Shown piece after piece: positions 17,253 through 26,106 of a DNA stretch of 64,000 nucleotides. The notes under the pieces were generated by a model. That model had not been told where the DNA came from. It ran no database searches and saw only the letters and a list, made by a program, of their open reading frames with translations. The translations under genes and the position numbers were made by a program. Origin of the DNA: Pelagibacteraceae bacterium AG-337-G06 (lineage in GTDB: Bacteria; Pseudomonadota; Alphaproteobacteria; Pelagibacterales; AG-422-B15); NCBI GenBank assembly GCA_003282175.1, contig QBZX01000001.1, positions 32,615 through 96,614 on the forward strand. Reading direction: 5' to 3'. Within the stretch, counting starts at the first letter, position 1, and every line of letters starts with the position of its first letter.

Positions 17253-18009
17253 TTTTTTTTAAACTATTTTTTTCCACGGACTCACTAAAGCTTGCAAATA
17301 ACTTTTTGGAAAAATCATCAGTGGTCGCAGAATATTCAGGATGCCACTGTACGCCAAAAAAATATCCACTATAACCAGACAAACTGATTGCCTCTACTGT
17401 CTCATCTTTAGCAACTCCTTCAGCAACTAATTCGTTTGCTAATTCGTCAATTCCTTGTGTATGTAATGAATTTACCTCGATCGTCGGAGTGCCTGCTAAT
17501 TTTTCAAATTTACCATTTTCTTTAAAATATACTTCATGCTGTTTAGAAAATTGTATATCAGGATCATCAGACTCTGGGCATCGATGATCCATTCTGCCTG
17601 GTACCTCATGAATATCTGCAAACAGTGAACCTCCCATGGCAACATTAACTTCTTGAAAACCTCTGCATATTGCAAGCATAGGGATCTCATTTTGAAATAT
17701 AAAATCAATCATTGGCAGTACTGTCTTATCTCTGTCAATATCTAATGGTTCAACAATTTTATCTTTATTATAAAATTCTGGATAAACATTTGAAAGGCTG
17801 CCAGTTAATAAAACTCCATCAAATTTACGAAGTGTGTCTCTATAATCTACACTTGATCCAAATGCAGGAAGTATAACCGGTATACAGCTGGTAGCTTCAG
17901 AAACAGCTTTAATATAATTAGTTCCAGATGCGTGATAAGTTCGGTGCAACTCCTCTTTCTTAATTACATCTGCAAAAACTGCAATAAGTGGCTTATTTTG
18001 GGTGTCCAT
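17245..18009 (-). CDS. puuD: Gamma-glutamyl-GABA hydrolase-like class I amidotransferase (PuuD/SpuA type)
   Basis: The 254-aa enzyme belongs to the glutamine amidotransferase-like hydrolases that release glutamate from gamma-glutamyl-gamma-aminobutyrate in the gamma-glutamylated polyamine route. The nucleophile is in LAICRGFQEVN (Cys115), and the catalytic His-Glu pair is in FGVQWHPEYS near residue 222. Other family motifs are GVLLTGSLSNVYPE and MGGSLFADIHEVPG. Its usual partner, a glutamine-synthetase-like gamma-glutamyl ligase, is at 38.1 kb and an oxidase at 30.0 kb, so the pathway is split over the island. It stands alone on this strand, divergent from gcdH across 49 nt. Confidence 0.88.
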   Translation of the reverse strand: MDTQNKPLIAVFADVIKKEELHRTYHASGTNYIKAVSEATSCIPVILPAFGSSVDYRDTLRKFDGVLLTGSLSNVYPEFYNKDKIVEPLDIDRDKTVLPMIDFIFQNEIPMLAICRGFQEVNVAMGGSLFADIHEVPGRMDHRCPESDDPDIQFSKQHEVYFKENGKFEKLAGTPTIEVNSLHTQGIDELANELVAEGVAKDETVEAISLSGYSGYFFGVQWHPEYSATTDDFSKKLFASFSESVEKNSLKKIR

Positions 18010-18058
18010 AAAAGAAATTAGTTTACTAGTATTACTATAATATCATATAACAATTTTA

Positions 18059-19264
18059 ATGGTTATTAATATTCAAAATAAAGAAACTGAAATAAAATCT
18101 CTTTCTGCTTGGGATGATGTTCTTAATTTAGATGATCAGCTTTCAGCTGAAGAAAAAATATTACAATCAACAGTGCGAGCATACTGTAAAGAAAAATTGC
18201 TCCCAAGAATAATTGATGACAATAGAAATGAGAATTTTAGCAGGGAAATCTTTACTGAAATGGGAGAACTAGGACTTCTAGGATCGTACTTAGATGGCTA
18301 TGGATGTGCGGGAAGTAATTATGTCTCTTACGGACTAATTACTCGTGAGATAGAAAAAATCGACAGTGCATACCGATCTATAATGTCAGTGCAAACAAGC
18401 CTGGTAATGTACCCTATACATAAATTTGGAAGCAATGAACAAAAAGAACATTATCTACCGAAACTAGCAAAAGGAGAATTGATAGGTAGTTTTGGATTAA
18501 CCGAACCTGATGCTGGAAGTGATCCAGGCGCCATGAAAACGAAAGCAGTAAAAGTAAAAGGTGGATATGAACTAAATGGAACAAAAACATGGATCAGTAA
18601 TGCGCCTCATGCTGATGTGATAATTATTTGGGCCAAGGATGAAGAAAATGTAATTAGAGGTTTCATTGTTGATAGAGAGTCAAAAGGTCTCTCCACTCCG
18701 AAGATTGAAGGAAAATTATCGCTAAGGGCATCGGCAACAGGACAAGTAATTATGGAAAATGTATTTTGCCCTGAAGATAAAATTTTACCTAAAACAACAG
18801 GTTTAAGTGGACCTTTTCAATGTTTAAATAGTGCCCGTTATGGAATTTCATGGGGTGCAATTGGAGCAGCTGAATTTTGTCTGGCGACTGCAAGGCAATA
18901 TGCTCTAGATAGAAAAATGTTTGGAAAGCCAATTGCCGGGACACAATTGGTTCAGTCTAAATTAGTAGATATGCAAACGGAAATTGCATTAGGGTTAGAG
19001 GCTGCATTAAGAGTCGGACGCCTTATGGATAAAGGGCAATCTGATAGCAATATGGTAAGCTTAATTAAAAGAAATAATGTTTCTAAAAGTTTGGATATAT
19101 GTCGTAACGCCAGAGATATTTTAGGGGGCAACGGTATTTCAGATGAGTATCATGTCATGAGACATATGGTTAACTTAGAAACTGTAAAAACCTATGAAGG
19201 AACTCACGATGTTCACACATTGATAATGGGACGGAATTTAACAGGTATTCAGGCATTTAAATAA
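18059..19264 (+). CDS. gcdH: Glutaryl-CoA dehydrogenase
   Basis: GcdH oxidises and decarboxylates glutaryl-CoA to crotonyl-CoA, the final part of lysine, cadaverine or 5-aminovalerate breakdown. The 401-aa protein has the acyl-CoA dehydrogenase FAD and substrate motifs [26 protein letters not shown] and [15 protein letters not shown], and the catalytic base in TYEGTHD (Glu380). The end, [10 protein letters not shown], and the segment [20 protein letters not shown] are characteristic of GcdH rather than straight-chain dehydrogenases. It runs into the SpuC-like aminotransferase 4 nt later, suggesting a pathway from a diamine. The product would be used as crotonyl-CoA. Confidence 0.94.
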   Translation: MVINIQNKETEIKSLSAWDDVLNLDDQLSAEEKILQSTVRAYCKEKLLPRIIDDNRNENFSREIFTEMGELGLLGSYLDGYGCAGSNYVSYGLITREIEKIDSAYRSIMSVQTSLVMYPIHKFGSNEQKEHYLPKLAKGELIGSFGLTEPDAGSDPGAMKTKAVKVKGGYELNGTKTWISNAPHADVIIIWAKDEENVIRGFIVDRESKGLSTPKIEGKLSLRASATGQVIMENVFCPEDKILPKTTGLSGPFQCLNSARYGISWGAIGAAEFCLATARQYALDRKMFGKPIAGTQLVQSKLVDMQTEIALGLEAALRVGRLMDKGQSDSNMVSLIKRNNVSKSLDICRNARDILGGNGISDEYHVMRHMVNLETVKTYEGTHDVHTLIMGRNLTGIQAFK

Positions 19265-19268
19265 AATT

Positions 19269-20636
19269 ATGGCATATCTAAATAGAACTACTAAACAATG
19301 GCAGGAGATTGATACCAAACATCACCTCCATCCTTTTACTGACTATAAGTCTCTTGCTGAAGAAGGTAGTATCATTGTAACAAAAGCAGACGGCGTTCAT
19401 CTGACCACATCTGATGATAAGCAGCTATTGGATGCAATGTCTGGGCTTTGGTGTGTTAATGTGGGCTATGGCCGAAAAAATCTTGCTGAAGTTGCCTACA
19501 AGCAAATGCAAGAGCTTCCATATTATAATTCTTTTTTTAAAACTGCTACGCCTCCATCAATCGAGCTAGCAAGAGAATTAGCAGAGTTAAGTCCCCATGA
19601 TCTAAATCATGCATTCTTTTCATCAAGCGGTTCAGAAGCCAACGACACAGTTGTGAGAATGGTGAGGAGATATTGGGATCTTAAAGGTAAGCCAAACAAG
19701 AAAACTTTTATAAGTAGAGAGTTTGCATACCATGGCAGTACAATGACAGGTATGAGCCTTGGTGGGATGACTGCAATGCATTCACAAGGTGATATGATGC
19801 CAGGTTTTGAGCATGTTTTACCACCATATTGGTACAAATACGGAAACGAAATGTCCCAAGATGATTTTGGAATTTTTGCAGCAAACAAAATTGAAGAGAA
19901 GATTAATGAAATAGGCGCTGATAATGTGGCGGCATTTATTGGTGAGCCAATCCAAGGTGCAGGTGGTGTAATCATTCCTCCTGATTCATATTGGCCTAGG
20001 GTCCAAGAAATCTGCAATCAGTATGATATACTTCTTGTAGTTGATGAGGTTATCTGTGGCTTTGGAAGAACAGGAAACTGGTTTGGATCTGATACATATA
20101 ATATCAAGCCCGATATCATCACAATGGCTAAGGGCATAACTTCAGGCTACATACCGCTATCAGGCATCATGATTGGAGACCGTGTTAGTGATACAATTAT
20201 TAATGAAGGTGGTGAGTTTTATCATGGTTATACGTATTCAGGTCATCCAGTAGCTTGCGCAGTAAGTCTTGAGAATTTAAAAGTTATAAAAGAAGAAAAT
20301 CTTATCGAGCAGTCAAGTCAGGTATCTGTCTATTTAGAGCAGCAAATGCGTGAGATTGAAAAGCACCCGCTAGTTGGAGAAGTCAGAATGAAAAGTTTTA
20401 TAGGAGCTGTAGAGTTGGTTAAAGATAAAGAGAAGATGGAAATGTTTGAGGACCCAGGTGTTGTTGGAACAATTTGCAGAGATTACTGTATTGAAAATGG
20501 TTTAGTGATGAGAGCTGTCAGAGATGGAATGATTTTCTGCCCACCGCTAATTTTTAATAATTCCCATGTAGACGAATTATGTGAAAAGCTTAAAAAATCT
20601 TTAGATCAAACACATAATCATATTTCTAAATCGTAA
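19269..20636 (+). CDS. spuC: Putrescine/diamine-pyruvate aminotransferase (SpuC-like)
   Basis: This class III PLP aminotransferase (455 aa) transfers an amino group from a diamine to pyruvate. The sequence follows Pseudomonas SpuC closely as I remember it: HHLHPFTDYKSLAEEG, LWCVNVGYGR, ELPYYNSFFKTA, GEFYHGYTYSGHPVA and GLVMRAVRDGM. The PLP lysine is in TMAKGITSGY and the metal-like Asp in VVDEVICGFGRTG. It lies 4 nt after gcdH, so a C5 diamine such as cadaverine, giving 5-aminovalerate and then glutarate, is a natural guess as well as putrescine. Its last 19 nt overlap the GNAT gene on the other strand. Confidence 0.88.
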   Translation: MAYLNRTTKQWQEIDTKHHLHPFTDYKSLAEEGSIIVTKADGVHLTTSDDKQLLDAMSGLWCVNVGYGRKNLAEVAYKQMQELPYYNSFFKTATPPSIELARELAELSPHDLNHAFFSSSGSEANDTVVRMVRRYWDLKGKPNKKTFISREFAYHGSTMTGMSLGGMTAMHSQGDMMPGFEHVLPPYWYKYGNEMSQDDFGIFAANKIEEKINEIGADNVAAFIGEPIQGAGGVIIPPDSYWPRVQEICNQYDILLVVDEVICGFGRTGNWFGSDTYNIKPDIITMAKGITSGYIPLSGIMIGDRVSDTIINEGGEFYHGYTYSGHPVACAVSLENLKVIKEENLIEQSSQVSVYLEQQMREIEKHPLVGEVRMKSFIGAVELVKDKEKMEMFEDPGVVGTICRDYCIENGLVMRAVRDGMIFCPPLIFNNSHVDELCEKLKKSLDQTHNHISKS

Positions 20637-21064
20637 CTGTAGAACTCATTATCTCTAATGTATCCAAGTGACTCATATAGAGATTGGCCAGGTATATTAG
20701 CTTTATTTGTTGAAAGCTCAATGGAGCCAAATTTATTTTCAGTAGCATAATTTTTAGCAGCATCCATTAACAACTTAGCAATACCTTTTCTTCTATAATC
20801 TTCTCTAACAAATAAGTCATATAGAACAATTTTTTTTCTTACATTCACCGAGTCAAAAGTAGGGTATAATTGGGTGAAACCTGCACAAGTACCCTCTTCT
20901 TCACGAAAAAAGATTATTGATTCATCATTCTCAAGTCTTTGCTTGATATATTTTTGTGCAATTTCAAGATTTGACTCCTGGTTATAAAAGACTCGATACA
21001 AATTAAAAACCTCTCCGATCATATCAGAGTATTCTATGGTTGCTCTTTTAATATTTTCTGTCAT
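20618..21064 (-). CDS. GNAT-family N-acetyltransferase
   Basis: The track extends this ORF to a TTG at 21202 through the end of the MFS gene; the ATG at 21064 gives the proper start (MTENIKRATIEYSD) and lies 2 nt after the MFS stop, so the product is 148 aa. Acetyl-CoA binding motif A is visible in LFVREDYRRKGIAKLLMDAAKNYA, followed by the family helix and SLYESLGYIRDNEF. Substrate is unknown; an amine such as a polyamine would fit the neighbours but is only a guess. It is the last gene of the TetR-MFS-GNAT operon. Confidence 0.85.
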   Translation of the reverse strand: MTENIKRATIEYSDMIGEVFNLYRVFYNQESNLEIAQKYIKQRLENDESIIFFREEEGTCAGFTQLYPTFDSVNVRKKIVLYDLFVREDYRRKGIAKLLMDAAKNYATENKFGSIELSTNKANIPGQSLYESLGYIRDNEFYSYDLEI

Positions 21065-21066
21065 TT

Positions 21067-22224
21067 CTAGTTTCTTATAGTTCGATAAATTGAAATCATT
21101 AAGAAAATAAAAGTAAAAAATACAATTGTATATATAAAACCAATAGGACCAAAAATATCCATAACTCTTCCCCCAATCAAAGGACCAATTAATGAACCGC
21201 ACTCAAAAACCATCACCAATATTGCCGTTGCGCCCGCAACCTGTGAAGCAGTATATCTTTCTCCCAACATTGTAAGTGATATGGAGAATATTCCACTTGC
21301 TGCTCCTCCCCAAATAAAACAGCTCAATGCCACTAAATAGAAGTTTCCTAGGAAAACACCTATAATTATTGGACAAATAAAAGTACAGAAGACAGCAATA
21401 TTCATGAGTAGTCTCTTATTCATTCTATCAAGTAAAATACCAATTAGTGGCTGACATATGACACCACCAACCAAGGTAATGGTGACAAATTGAAGAGCAA
21501 TGTCTTGTGAAAATTGGTTCTTAATCATAAAGATTGGAAAAAACGATACGAACATAACATCGTCCAATCCACAGAGTATTGCTGCTCCAAAAATAGTGGG
21601 TGCGGCTATAATCGTTGCTAAAACTGGAAGAGATTTTTTCTCAGGCAATTCTTGATCTGCTATATCAAGTGTTATGAGTGGGATAATTGCTATAAATGAC
21701 ATTGCTGCAATCACAATAAATGGAAGCCATCCTTCGATACCTGTTAAAGATATAACAAGAGGACCAATTGCAAGCCCAATTATAAATACCGTATTGTATA
21801 TTGTGACTATTTTACCGCGATTTGAATCATTGGCCATCGATAACATCCAAGTATCAAAAGCATTCCATGCAAGTGCTCCAGCAAATCCAATAAGGAAGCG
21901 TATAATGAACCACGCAGTTAAGCTTTCAAATATAGGAAAGGTAAAATATAAAATAATTGTAACTATTTGAGCAATGATAATTGATCTAGATAACCCAATT
22001 GCATGAATTATGATTGGTGTAATTCTTACAAATAAAATTACTGCCAATGGTTGAGCTACAACATTTAATCCAATTTGCGTATTACTGAAGCCTCTTGACT
22101 CAAGTATTAATGATAGTAAGGGAATAAGGGTTCCAAGTTTTATACCAATAATAAGAGCACATAAAAATAAAACAATATAAGTTTTATAATTACTTCCAAG
22201 TATAGATTGAAAAGTTGAAATCAC
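21067..22224 (-). CDS. MFS transporter
   Basis: The 385-aa protein has twelve hydrophobic helices of the major facilitator fold, with the helix 2-3 loop motif being weak. The start is a GTG at 22224 overlapping the TetR stop by 4 nt (GTGA). Recognisable segments are SLILESRGFSNTQIGLNVVAQPLA and WNAFDTWMLSMANDSNRGKIV. Placed next to a TetR/BetI-like regulator and a GNAT gene it may be an amine or drug exporter, or an uptake carrier; the direction cannot be told. Its operon is divergent from the FAD-enzyme operon. Confidence 0.85.
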   Translation of the reverse strand: MISTFQSILGSNYKTYIVLFLCALIIGIKLGTLIPLLSLILESRGFSNTQIGLNVVAQPLAVILFVRITPIIIHAIGLSRSIIIAQIVTIILYFTFPIFESLTAWFIIRFLIGFAGALAWNAFDTWMLSMANDSNRGKIVTIYNTVFIIGLAIGPLVISLTGIEGWLPFIVIAAMSFIAIIPLITLDIADQELPEKKSLPVLATIIAAPTIFGAAILCGLDDVMFVSFFPIFMIKNQFSQDIALQFVTITLVGGVICQPLIGILLDRMNKRLLMNIAVFCTFICPIIIGVFLGNFYLVALSCFIWGGAASGIFSISLTMLGERYTASQVAGATAILVMVFECGSLIGPLIGGRVMDIFGPIGFIYTIVFFTFIFLMISIYRTIRN

Positions 22225-22865
22225 ACAAACCGTTTTTCATCTGTGTAAATATTTTTAAAGTATTTTTTTATTAGTCCTTTACAAAATACATGCGAGTATA
22301 TTTTAGGATCAAATAAAATTCTTTGCCATAATCCGTCTACCATTGAAAGATAAGTCTCACTTATTTCTCTTGGCGTCAGAAAAGTCTGATCAGTTAAAAA
22401 ATTTAATTCTTTAATTAACTTTTCCATCTGAGATGAATATATTTCATCTTGCTTTTGACAGATTGTTAAATAAGAAGGACGAAATTTTACTTCACTATAA
22501 AACGATACCCAGACTGCAATTTTATTTCTACTTGCAATTTTACCACTAAAATCATTTTCAATTATTTTAATTACTCTTCCAACTGGATCTAAGCTACTAT
22601 CTTCGAATATTCGTTGCCAAGAATTTTTATATTCATCTGATAGAAATTTTAGTGAACTAAGCAAAAGATTTTCTTTAGACTTAAATCTAAAATTTGCATA
22701 ACCTTGCGATACCATTGCTTTTTTAGCTACTTGCGCAATCGTCGTATCTGCGAGACCTCTTTTGGCTATGGTTTCAATTGTTGCGTCAATTAGTTTTTGA
22801 TGATTGATTGAAAATTCCTGTTCCTTCAGTTGAGGATTACTAATTTTTTTGGGATTTATATTCAT
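22221..22865 (-). CDS. TetR-family (BetI-like) transcriptional regulator
   Basis: The track starts at a GTG at 22880; the ATG at 22865 is equally possible and preferred, giving 214 aa. Residues about 25-70 form a TetR helix-turn-helix: AKRGLADTTIAQVAKKAMVSQGYANFRFKSKENLL. The ligand-binding half (VGRVIKIIENDF, then KIAVWVSFYSEVKF and a late MVDGLWQRILFD) is of the BetI type, which in other bacteria senses choline-like quaternary amines. It is divergent from the FAD-oxidoreductase operon and heads its own operon with MFS and GNAT. A palindrome ATTGAATAATCATTCAAT sits in the divergent region and recurs before the aminotransferase-Rieske operon, so I infer this protein binds it. Confidence 0.88.
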   Translation of the reverse strand: MNINPKKISNPQLKEQEFSINHQKLIDATIETIAKRGLADTTIAQVAKKAMVSQGYANFRFKSKENLLLSSLKFLSDEYKNSWQRIFEDSSLDPVGRVIKIIENDFSGKIASRNKIAVWVSFYSEVKFRPSYLTICQKQDEIYSSQMEKLIKELNFLTDQTFLTPREISETYLSMVDGLWQRILFDPKIYSHVFCKGLIKKYFKNIYTDEKRFV

Positions 22866-22907
22866 AAAAGAACCATACACAAAGTTTAATCATAATGGTA
22901 GTTTTGT

Positions 22908-22925
22908 ATTGAATAATCATTCAAT
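22908..22925 (+). promoter_or_regulatory. Palindromic operator candidate O1 (ATTGAA-N6-TTCAAT)
   Basis: ATTGAATAATCATTCAAT is an inverted repeat with 7-bp arms in the divergent region between the BetI-like regulator and the FAD-oxidoreductase gene. It overlaps the predicted -35 box TTGAAT (22909-22914). A second palindrome with the same ATTGAA/TTCAAT half-sites and the same N6 spacing is at 27339-27356. Confidence 0.65.
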
Positions 22926-22936
22926 ATGGGTATCAT
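22909..22936 (+). promoter_or_regulatory. Predicted promoter of the FAD-oxidoreductase operon
   Basis: TTGAAT (22909-22914) and TATCAT (22931-22936) are 16 nt apart. The predicted transcription start near 22943 leaves a leader of about 18 nt without a Shine-Dalgarno. The -35 box lies inside the palindrome O1, so a bound repressor would block it. Confidence 0.5.
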
Positions 22937-22960
22937 ATAAATTCAATATTTGTTCATTTT

Positions 22961-24589
22961 ATGCCAAAAAATACTCATGATGTAATTGTTGTAGGAGCCG
23001 GCCATAACGGCTTAACAGCGGCTAGTTATATGGCTAAAGCTGGGCTCGATGTCGTTGTTTTAGAAAAAAATGATTGGATTGGCGGTGCTGCGGTGAGCCG
23101 AGAACTGTACCCTGGATGGAAATATTCAAATTGTTCCTATGTTTGTAGTTTATTAAGACCTGAGATCATGCGTGACTTGGAACTTTATAAATATGGACTT
23201 CAAATTATTCCTTATGAAGGCAGTGCAACGATGATGAAAAATGGAGATTATTATACTCATTATCATGATCATGATATGACCATCAACTCTATTAGACGTC
23301 ATTCTCATAAAGATGCAGAAGCTTATGAAAGATATAGCCGCGATGTTCTTAGGCAATGTAAAATTATTAAGCCTCTTCTTAAAATGACGCCTCCTGACTT
23401 AACATCGTTCAAACCAAAAGATTTATTTGGAGCGCTGGAGTTTGCAAAGCATTTTGCTGCAAAAGATGAATTAGGTGGACTAGGAGAAAAAGAAATTTAT
23501 GACACAATTCGCTTTTATACGATGAGTATCAGAGATTACTTAGAAGAATATTTTGAAAGTGAAATTACCAAAGCTCACCTTGCTGGCAGCGCAATTATTG
23601 GAACTGCTCTGGGCCCATGCTCACCAGGATCAGCTTATGTATTGTTGCATCATTACATGGGTGAAGTTGACGGATCAGTTGGTTCATGGGGATATGCACG
23701 AGGTGGAATGGGATCTATTACTCAGGCAATGATGGGTTGTCTAAAAGATCATGGAGGAGAAGTAAAACCTAGTAGCGAAGTAACAAATGTTATTACAAAA
23801 AATGGAAAAGCAATCGGTGTTGCTACACAAAATGGAGATGAATACTATGCTAAGAAAATAGTTTCCAACCTTGATGTCAAAAGAACTTTTTTAAAGATTA
23901 CTGAAGAGAAGGACCTTCCAGATGATTTTGTGCGAAGTGTTAAAAATTTTAAGATAAGGGGTTCATCTGGTAAATTAAATATAGCATTAGATGGCTTACC
24001 AGACTTTCCTTGTATTCCTGAAGGTGATCCAGGTGGTGGCGGAGACATGCATTTCACAGAAACGATAGAAGAGATGGAAGGAGCTTATGATGATTGGAAA
24101 AGGGGAGAATGGTCTCGTAATCCATATGTTGATATGTGCATTCCATCAAAAAGTGACCCTACAATGGCTGAGCCAGGTAAACATTATATGTCTGTATTTA
24201 TTCAGTATGTACCATTTAACCTTGCAAATGGTGGTTGGAATGAAGAGAGAAAGCAGGAATTTGGAAGACACATAGTTGATTGTATTGCAGAGTTTTCTCC
24301 TAACTTTAAAGACCTAATTAATCATTATGAGGTACGTACACCACTAGAATTAGAAAACGAGGTTGGTTTGACAGAAGGCAATATTTTTCAAGGAGAGTTG
24401 ACCATGGACCAATTAATGTTCAATAGGCCAGTTCCAGGATATGCGCAGTATCGGACTCCATTAAAAAATATGTATATATGTAGCTCTTCAACACATCCAG
24501 GCGGAGGTGTAATGGGCGCACCAGGAGCTAACGCAGCTCGTGAAGTTCTATTAGACATGAACGTTCCACAAAAAGGAAATTATTATTAA
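22961..24589 (+). CDS. Phytoene-dehydrogenase-like FAD/NAD(P)-dependent oxidoreductase 1
   Basis: The 542-aa flavoenzyme belongs to the COG1233-type family. The dinucleotide fold is DVIVVGAGHNGLTAASYMAKAGLDVVVLEKNDWIGG, and the C-terminal FAD motif is CSSSTHPGGGVMGAPGANAAREVL. Other recognisable parts are RGGMGSITQAM and NLDVKRTFLKI. It could oxidise an amine or a C-C bond, but the substrate of this subfamily is not established to my knowledge. It leads an operon with a paralogue whose start overlaps its stop by 1 nt (TAATG), and a GcvT-like gene. The promoter carries operator O1, so I infer regulation by the divergent BetI-like repressor. Confidence 0.85.
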   Translation: MPKNTHDVIVVGAGHNGLTAASYMAKAGLDVVVLEKNDWIGGAAVSRELYPGWKYSNCSYVCSLLRPEIMRDLELYKYGLQIIPYEGSATMMKNGDYYTHYHDHDMTINSIRRHSHKDAEAYERYSRDVLRQCKIIKPLLKMTPPDLTSFKPKDLFGALEFAKHFAAKDELGGLGEKEIYDTIRFYTMSIRDYLEEYFESEITKAHLAGSAIIGTALGPCSPGSAYVLLHHYMGEVDGSVGSWGYARGGMGSITQAMMGCLKDHGGEVKPSSEVTNVITKNGKAIGVATQNGDEYYAKKIVSNLDVKRTFLKITEEKDLPDDFVRSVKNFKIRGSSGKLNIALDGLPDFPCIPEGDPGGGGDMHFTETIEEMEGAYDDWKRGEWSRNPYVDMCIPSKSDPTMAEPGKHYMSVFIQYVPFNLANGGWNEERKQEFGRHIVDCIAEFSPNFKDLINHYEVRTPLELENEVGLTEGNIFQGELTMDQLMFNRPVPGYAQYRTPLKNMYICSSSTHPGGGVMGAPGANAAREVLLDMNVPQKGNYY

Positions 24590-26106
24590 TGCCTGGCAAT
24601 TCGAGTTTTGATGCCATCATAATTGGTGGAGGTCATAATGGATTAGTATGCGCAAACGTCCTTGCTAGAAAAAATAAAAGAGTATTAATCTGCGAAGCCC
24701 GAAAAGAATGTGGTGGTATGGTCAATAATGATATTACCAACTATGTACCTCCAGTAACATCTGCCGTTTCAAGCTCGATTGGTGGAATGCAAATAAACTA
24801 CGTACCAAAGACCACAATTGCCTTATCTGAAACTGGACAACACATACGACTAGTGGGCAATCAACACATTGATCATAAATCTATCTCAACATTTTCTTCT
24901 CATGATGCTGACCGATTTAATGATTTTCATGAAAAAATGTCAAAATTCTCAAAAACTTTAGGCTCTTTCATGATGGCATCTCCTCCGCGAATAATGAACA
25001 ATAGTTTTTCTGACTATTTTAAACTCTTTAAGCTTGGATTGAATGTCAGGTTATTAGGAAAGAAAAATTTTAATGAGTTTGCTAGAATGATTGGCCTAAA
25101 TATAGCTGATGAACTTGAAGACAATTTTGAAAATACACTATTTCAAGGATTGGTAGCGCATGACTCGGTTATAGGTTCTAATTTAGGCCCGCGTTCACCA
25201 GGCTCTCTCATAAACTTATTGTATAGAATGGCTATCCATAACAATTCTTTATTCGGTGGTATATTCCAAATAGAGGGCGGCAATGATCAATTCACTAAAC
25301 ATTTAATTGAAAAATGCAAAAGTAATAATGTAGAAATAAAAACTTCAGCTTCTGTTAAAAATTGTATTATTGAAAATGACTGCGCTGTAGGCGTTGAGCT
25401 AAACAATGGTGAAAAAATGTATGCTAAGAAAATTATTTCAAATGCAGATCCACGTTCAACTTACTTTTCACTGCTCGGTTCTCAAAACCTTGATACTGAC
25501 GTAAAGAGGAAAATAAAACACCATCGCTCCAAAGGAAGAGTTGCCAAACTCATTTTAGAGTTGGATAAGCTCCCTAGTTTTAACAATTGTGATGACAATG
25601 ATTTAGACAGCAGAATGGTTGTTGCGCCATCTATTGATTACATTGAAGAAACATTTAATCCAAGCAAGTTTGATAAGCTTTCACTAGAGCCAACACTTGA
25701 GATATGTGTAAAAAAAGACTCTGATCAAAATCCAAAGTTAGATATTCAAGTGCAATATGCACCATATAAAACTCATCAAGGGTGGGAAAATGTAAAAGAA
25801 AATTATATTGAATCTGTAATCAAAATCATTAGTAAATATGCTCCTAATATTAATGAATGCATTGAGCGTAAGAAATTACTAACCCCTGACGATATTGAAT
25901 CAGAATATAATGTATCAGGAGGGCACTGGCATCATGGTGAGATTCAAATTGATCAGCTTTTTATGATGCGCCCAATTCCAGGAGCCTCACAGTATAAAAC
26001 ACATTTGGATGGTCTTTTTATGTGCGGAGCAGGGACACACCCAGGTGGCGGTTTAACGGGCATTTCAGGCAAAAATGCAGCTAAAGCAGTCTTGGATGAT
26101 TTTTAA
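24589..26106 (+). CDS. Phytoene-dehydrogenase-like FAD/NAD(P)-dependent oxidoreductase 2
   Basis: This is a 505-aa divergent paralogue of the previous gene: same N-terminal fold (DAIIIGGGHNGLVCANVLARKNKRVLICEA) and same end (CGAGTHPGGGLTGISGKNAAKAVL), with matching middle segments such as LGPRSPGSLINLLYRM versus LGPCSPGSAYVLLHHYM. The tandem pair may work as a heteromer or on successive substrates; neither is shown by sequence. It is translationally coupled to both neighbours: its ATG overlaps the preceding stop by 1 nt and its own stop abuts the next ATG. The substrate is unknown. Confidence 0.85.
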   Translation: MPGNSSFDAIIIGGGHNGLVCANVLARKNKRVLICEARKECGGMVNNDITNYVPPVTSAVSSSIGGMQINYVPKTTIALSETGQHIRLVGNQHIDHKSISTFSSHDADRFNDFHEKMSKFSKTLGSFMMASPPRIMNNSFSDYFKLFKLGLNVRLLGKKNFNEFARMIGLNIADELEDNFENTLFQGLVAHDSVIGSNLGPRSPGSLINLLYRMAIHNNSLFGGIFQIEGGNDQFTKHLIEKCKSNNVEIKTSASVKNCIIENDCAVGVELNNGEKMYAKKIISNADPRSTYFSLLGSQNLDTDVKRKIKHHRSKGRVAKLILELDKLPSFNNCDDNDLDSRMVVAPSIDYIEETFNPSKFDKLSLEPTLEICVKKDSDQNPKLDIQVQYAPYKTHQGWENVKENYIESVIKIISKYAPNINECIERKKLLTPDDIESEYNVSGGHWHHGEIQIDQLFMMRPIPGASQYKTHLDGLFMCGAGTHPGGGLTGISGKNAAKAVLDDF

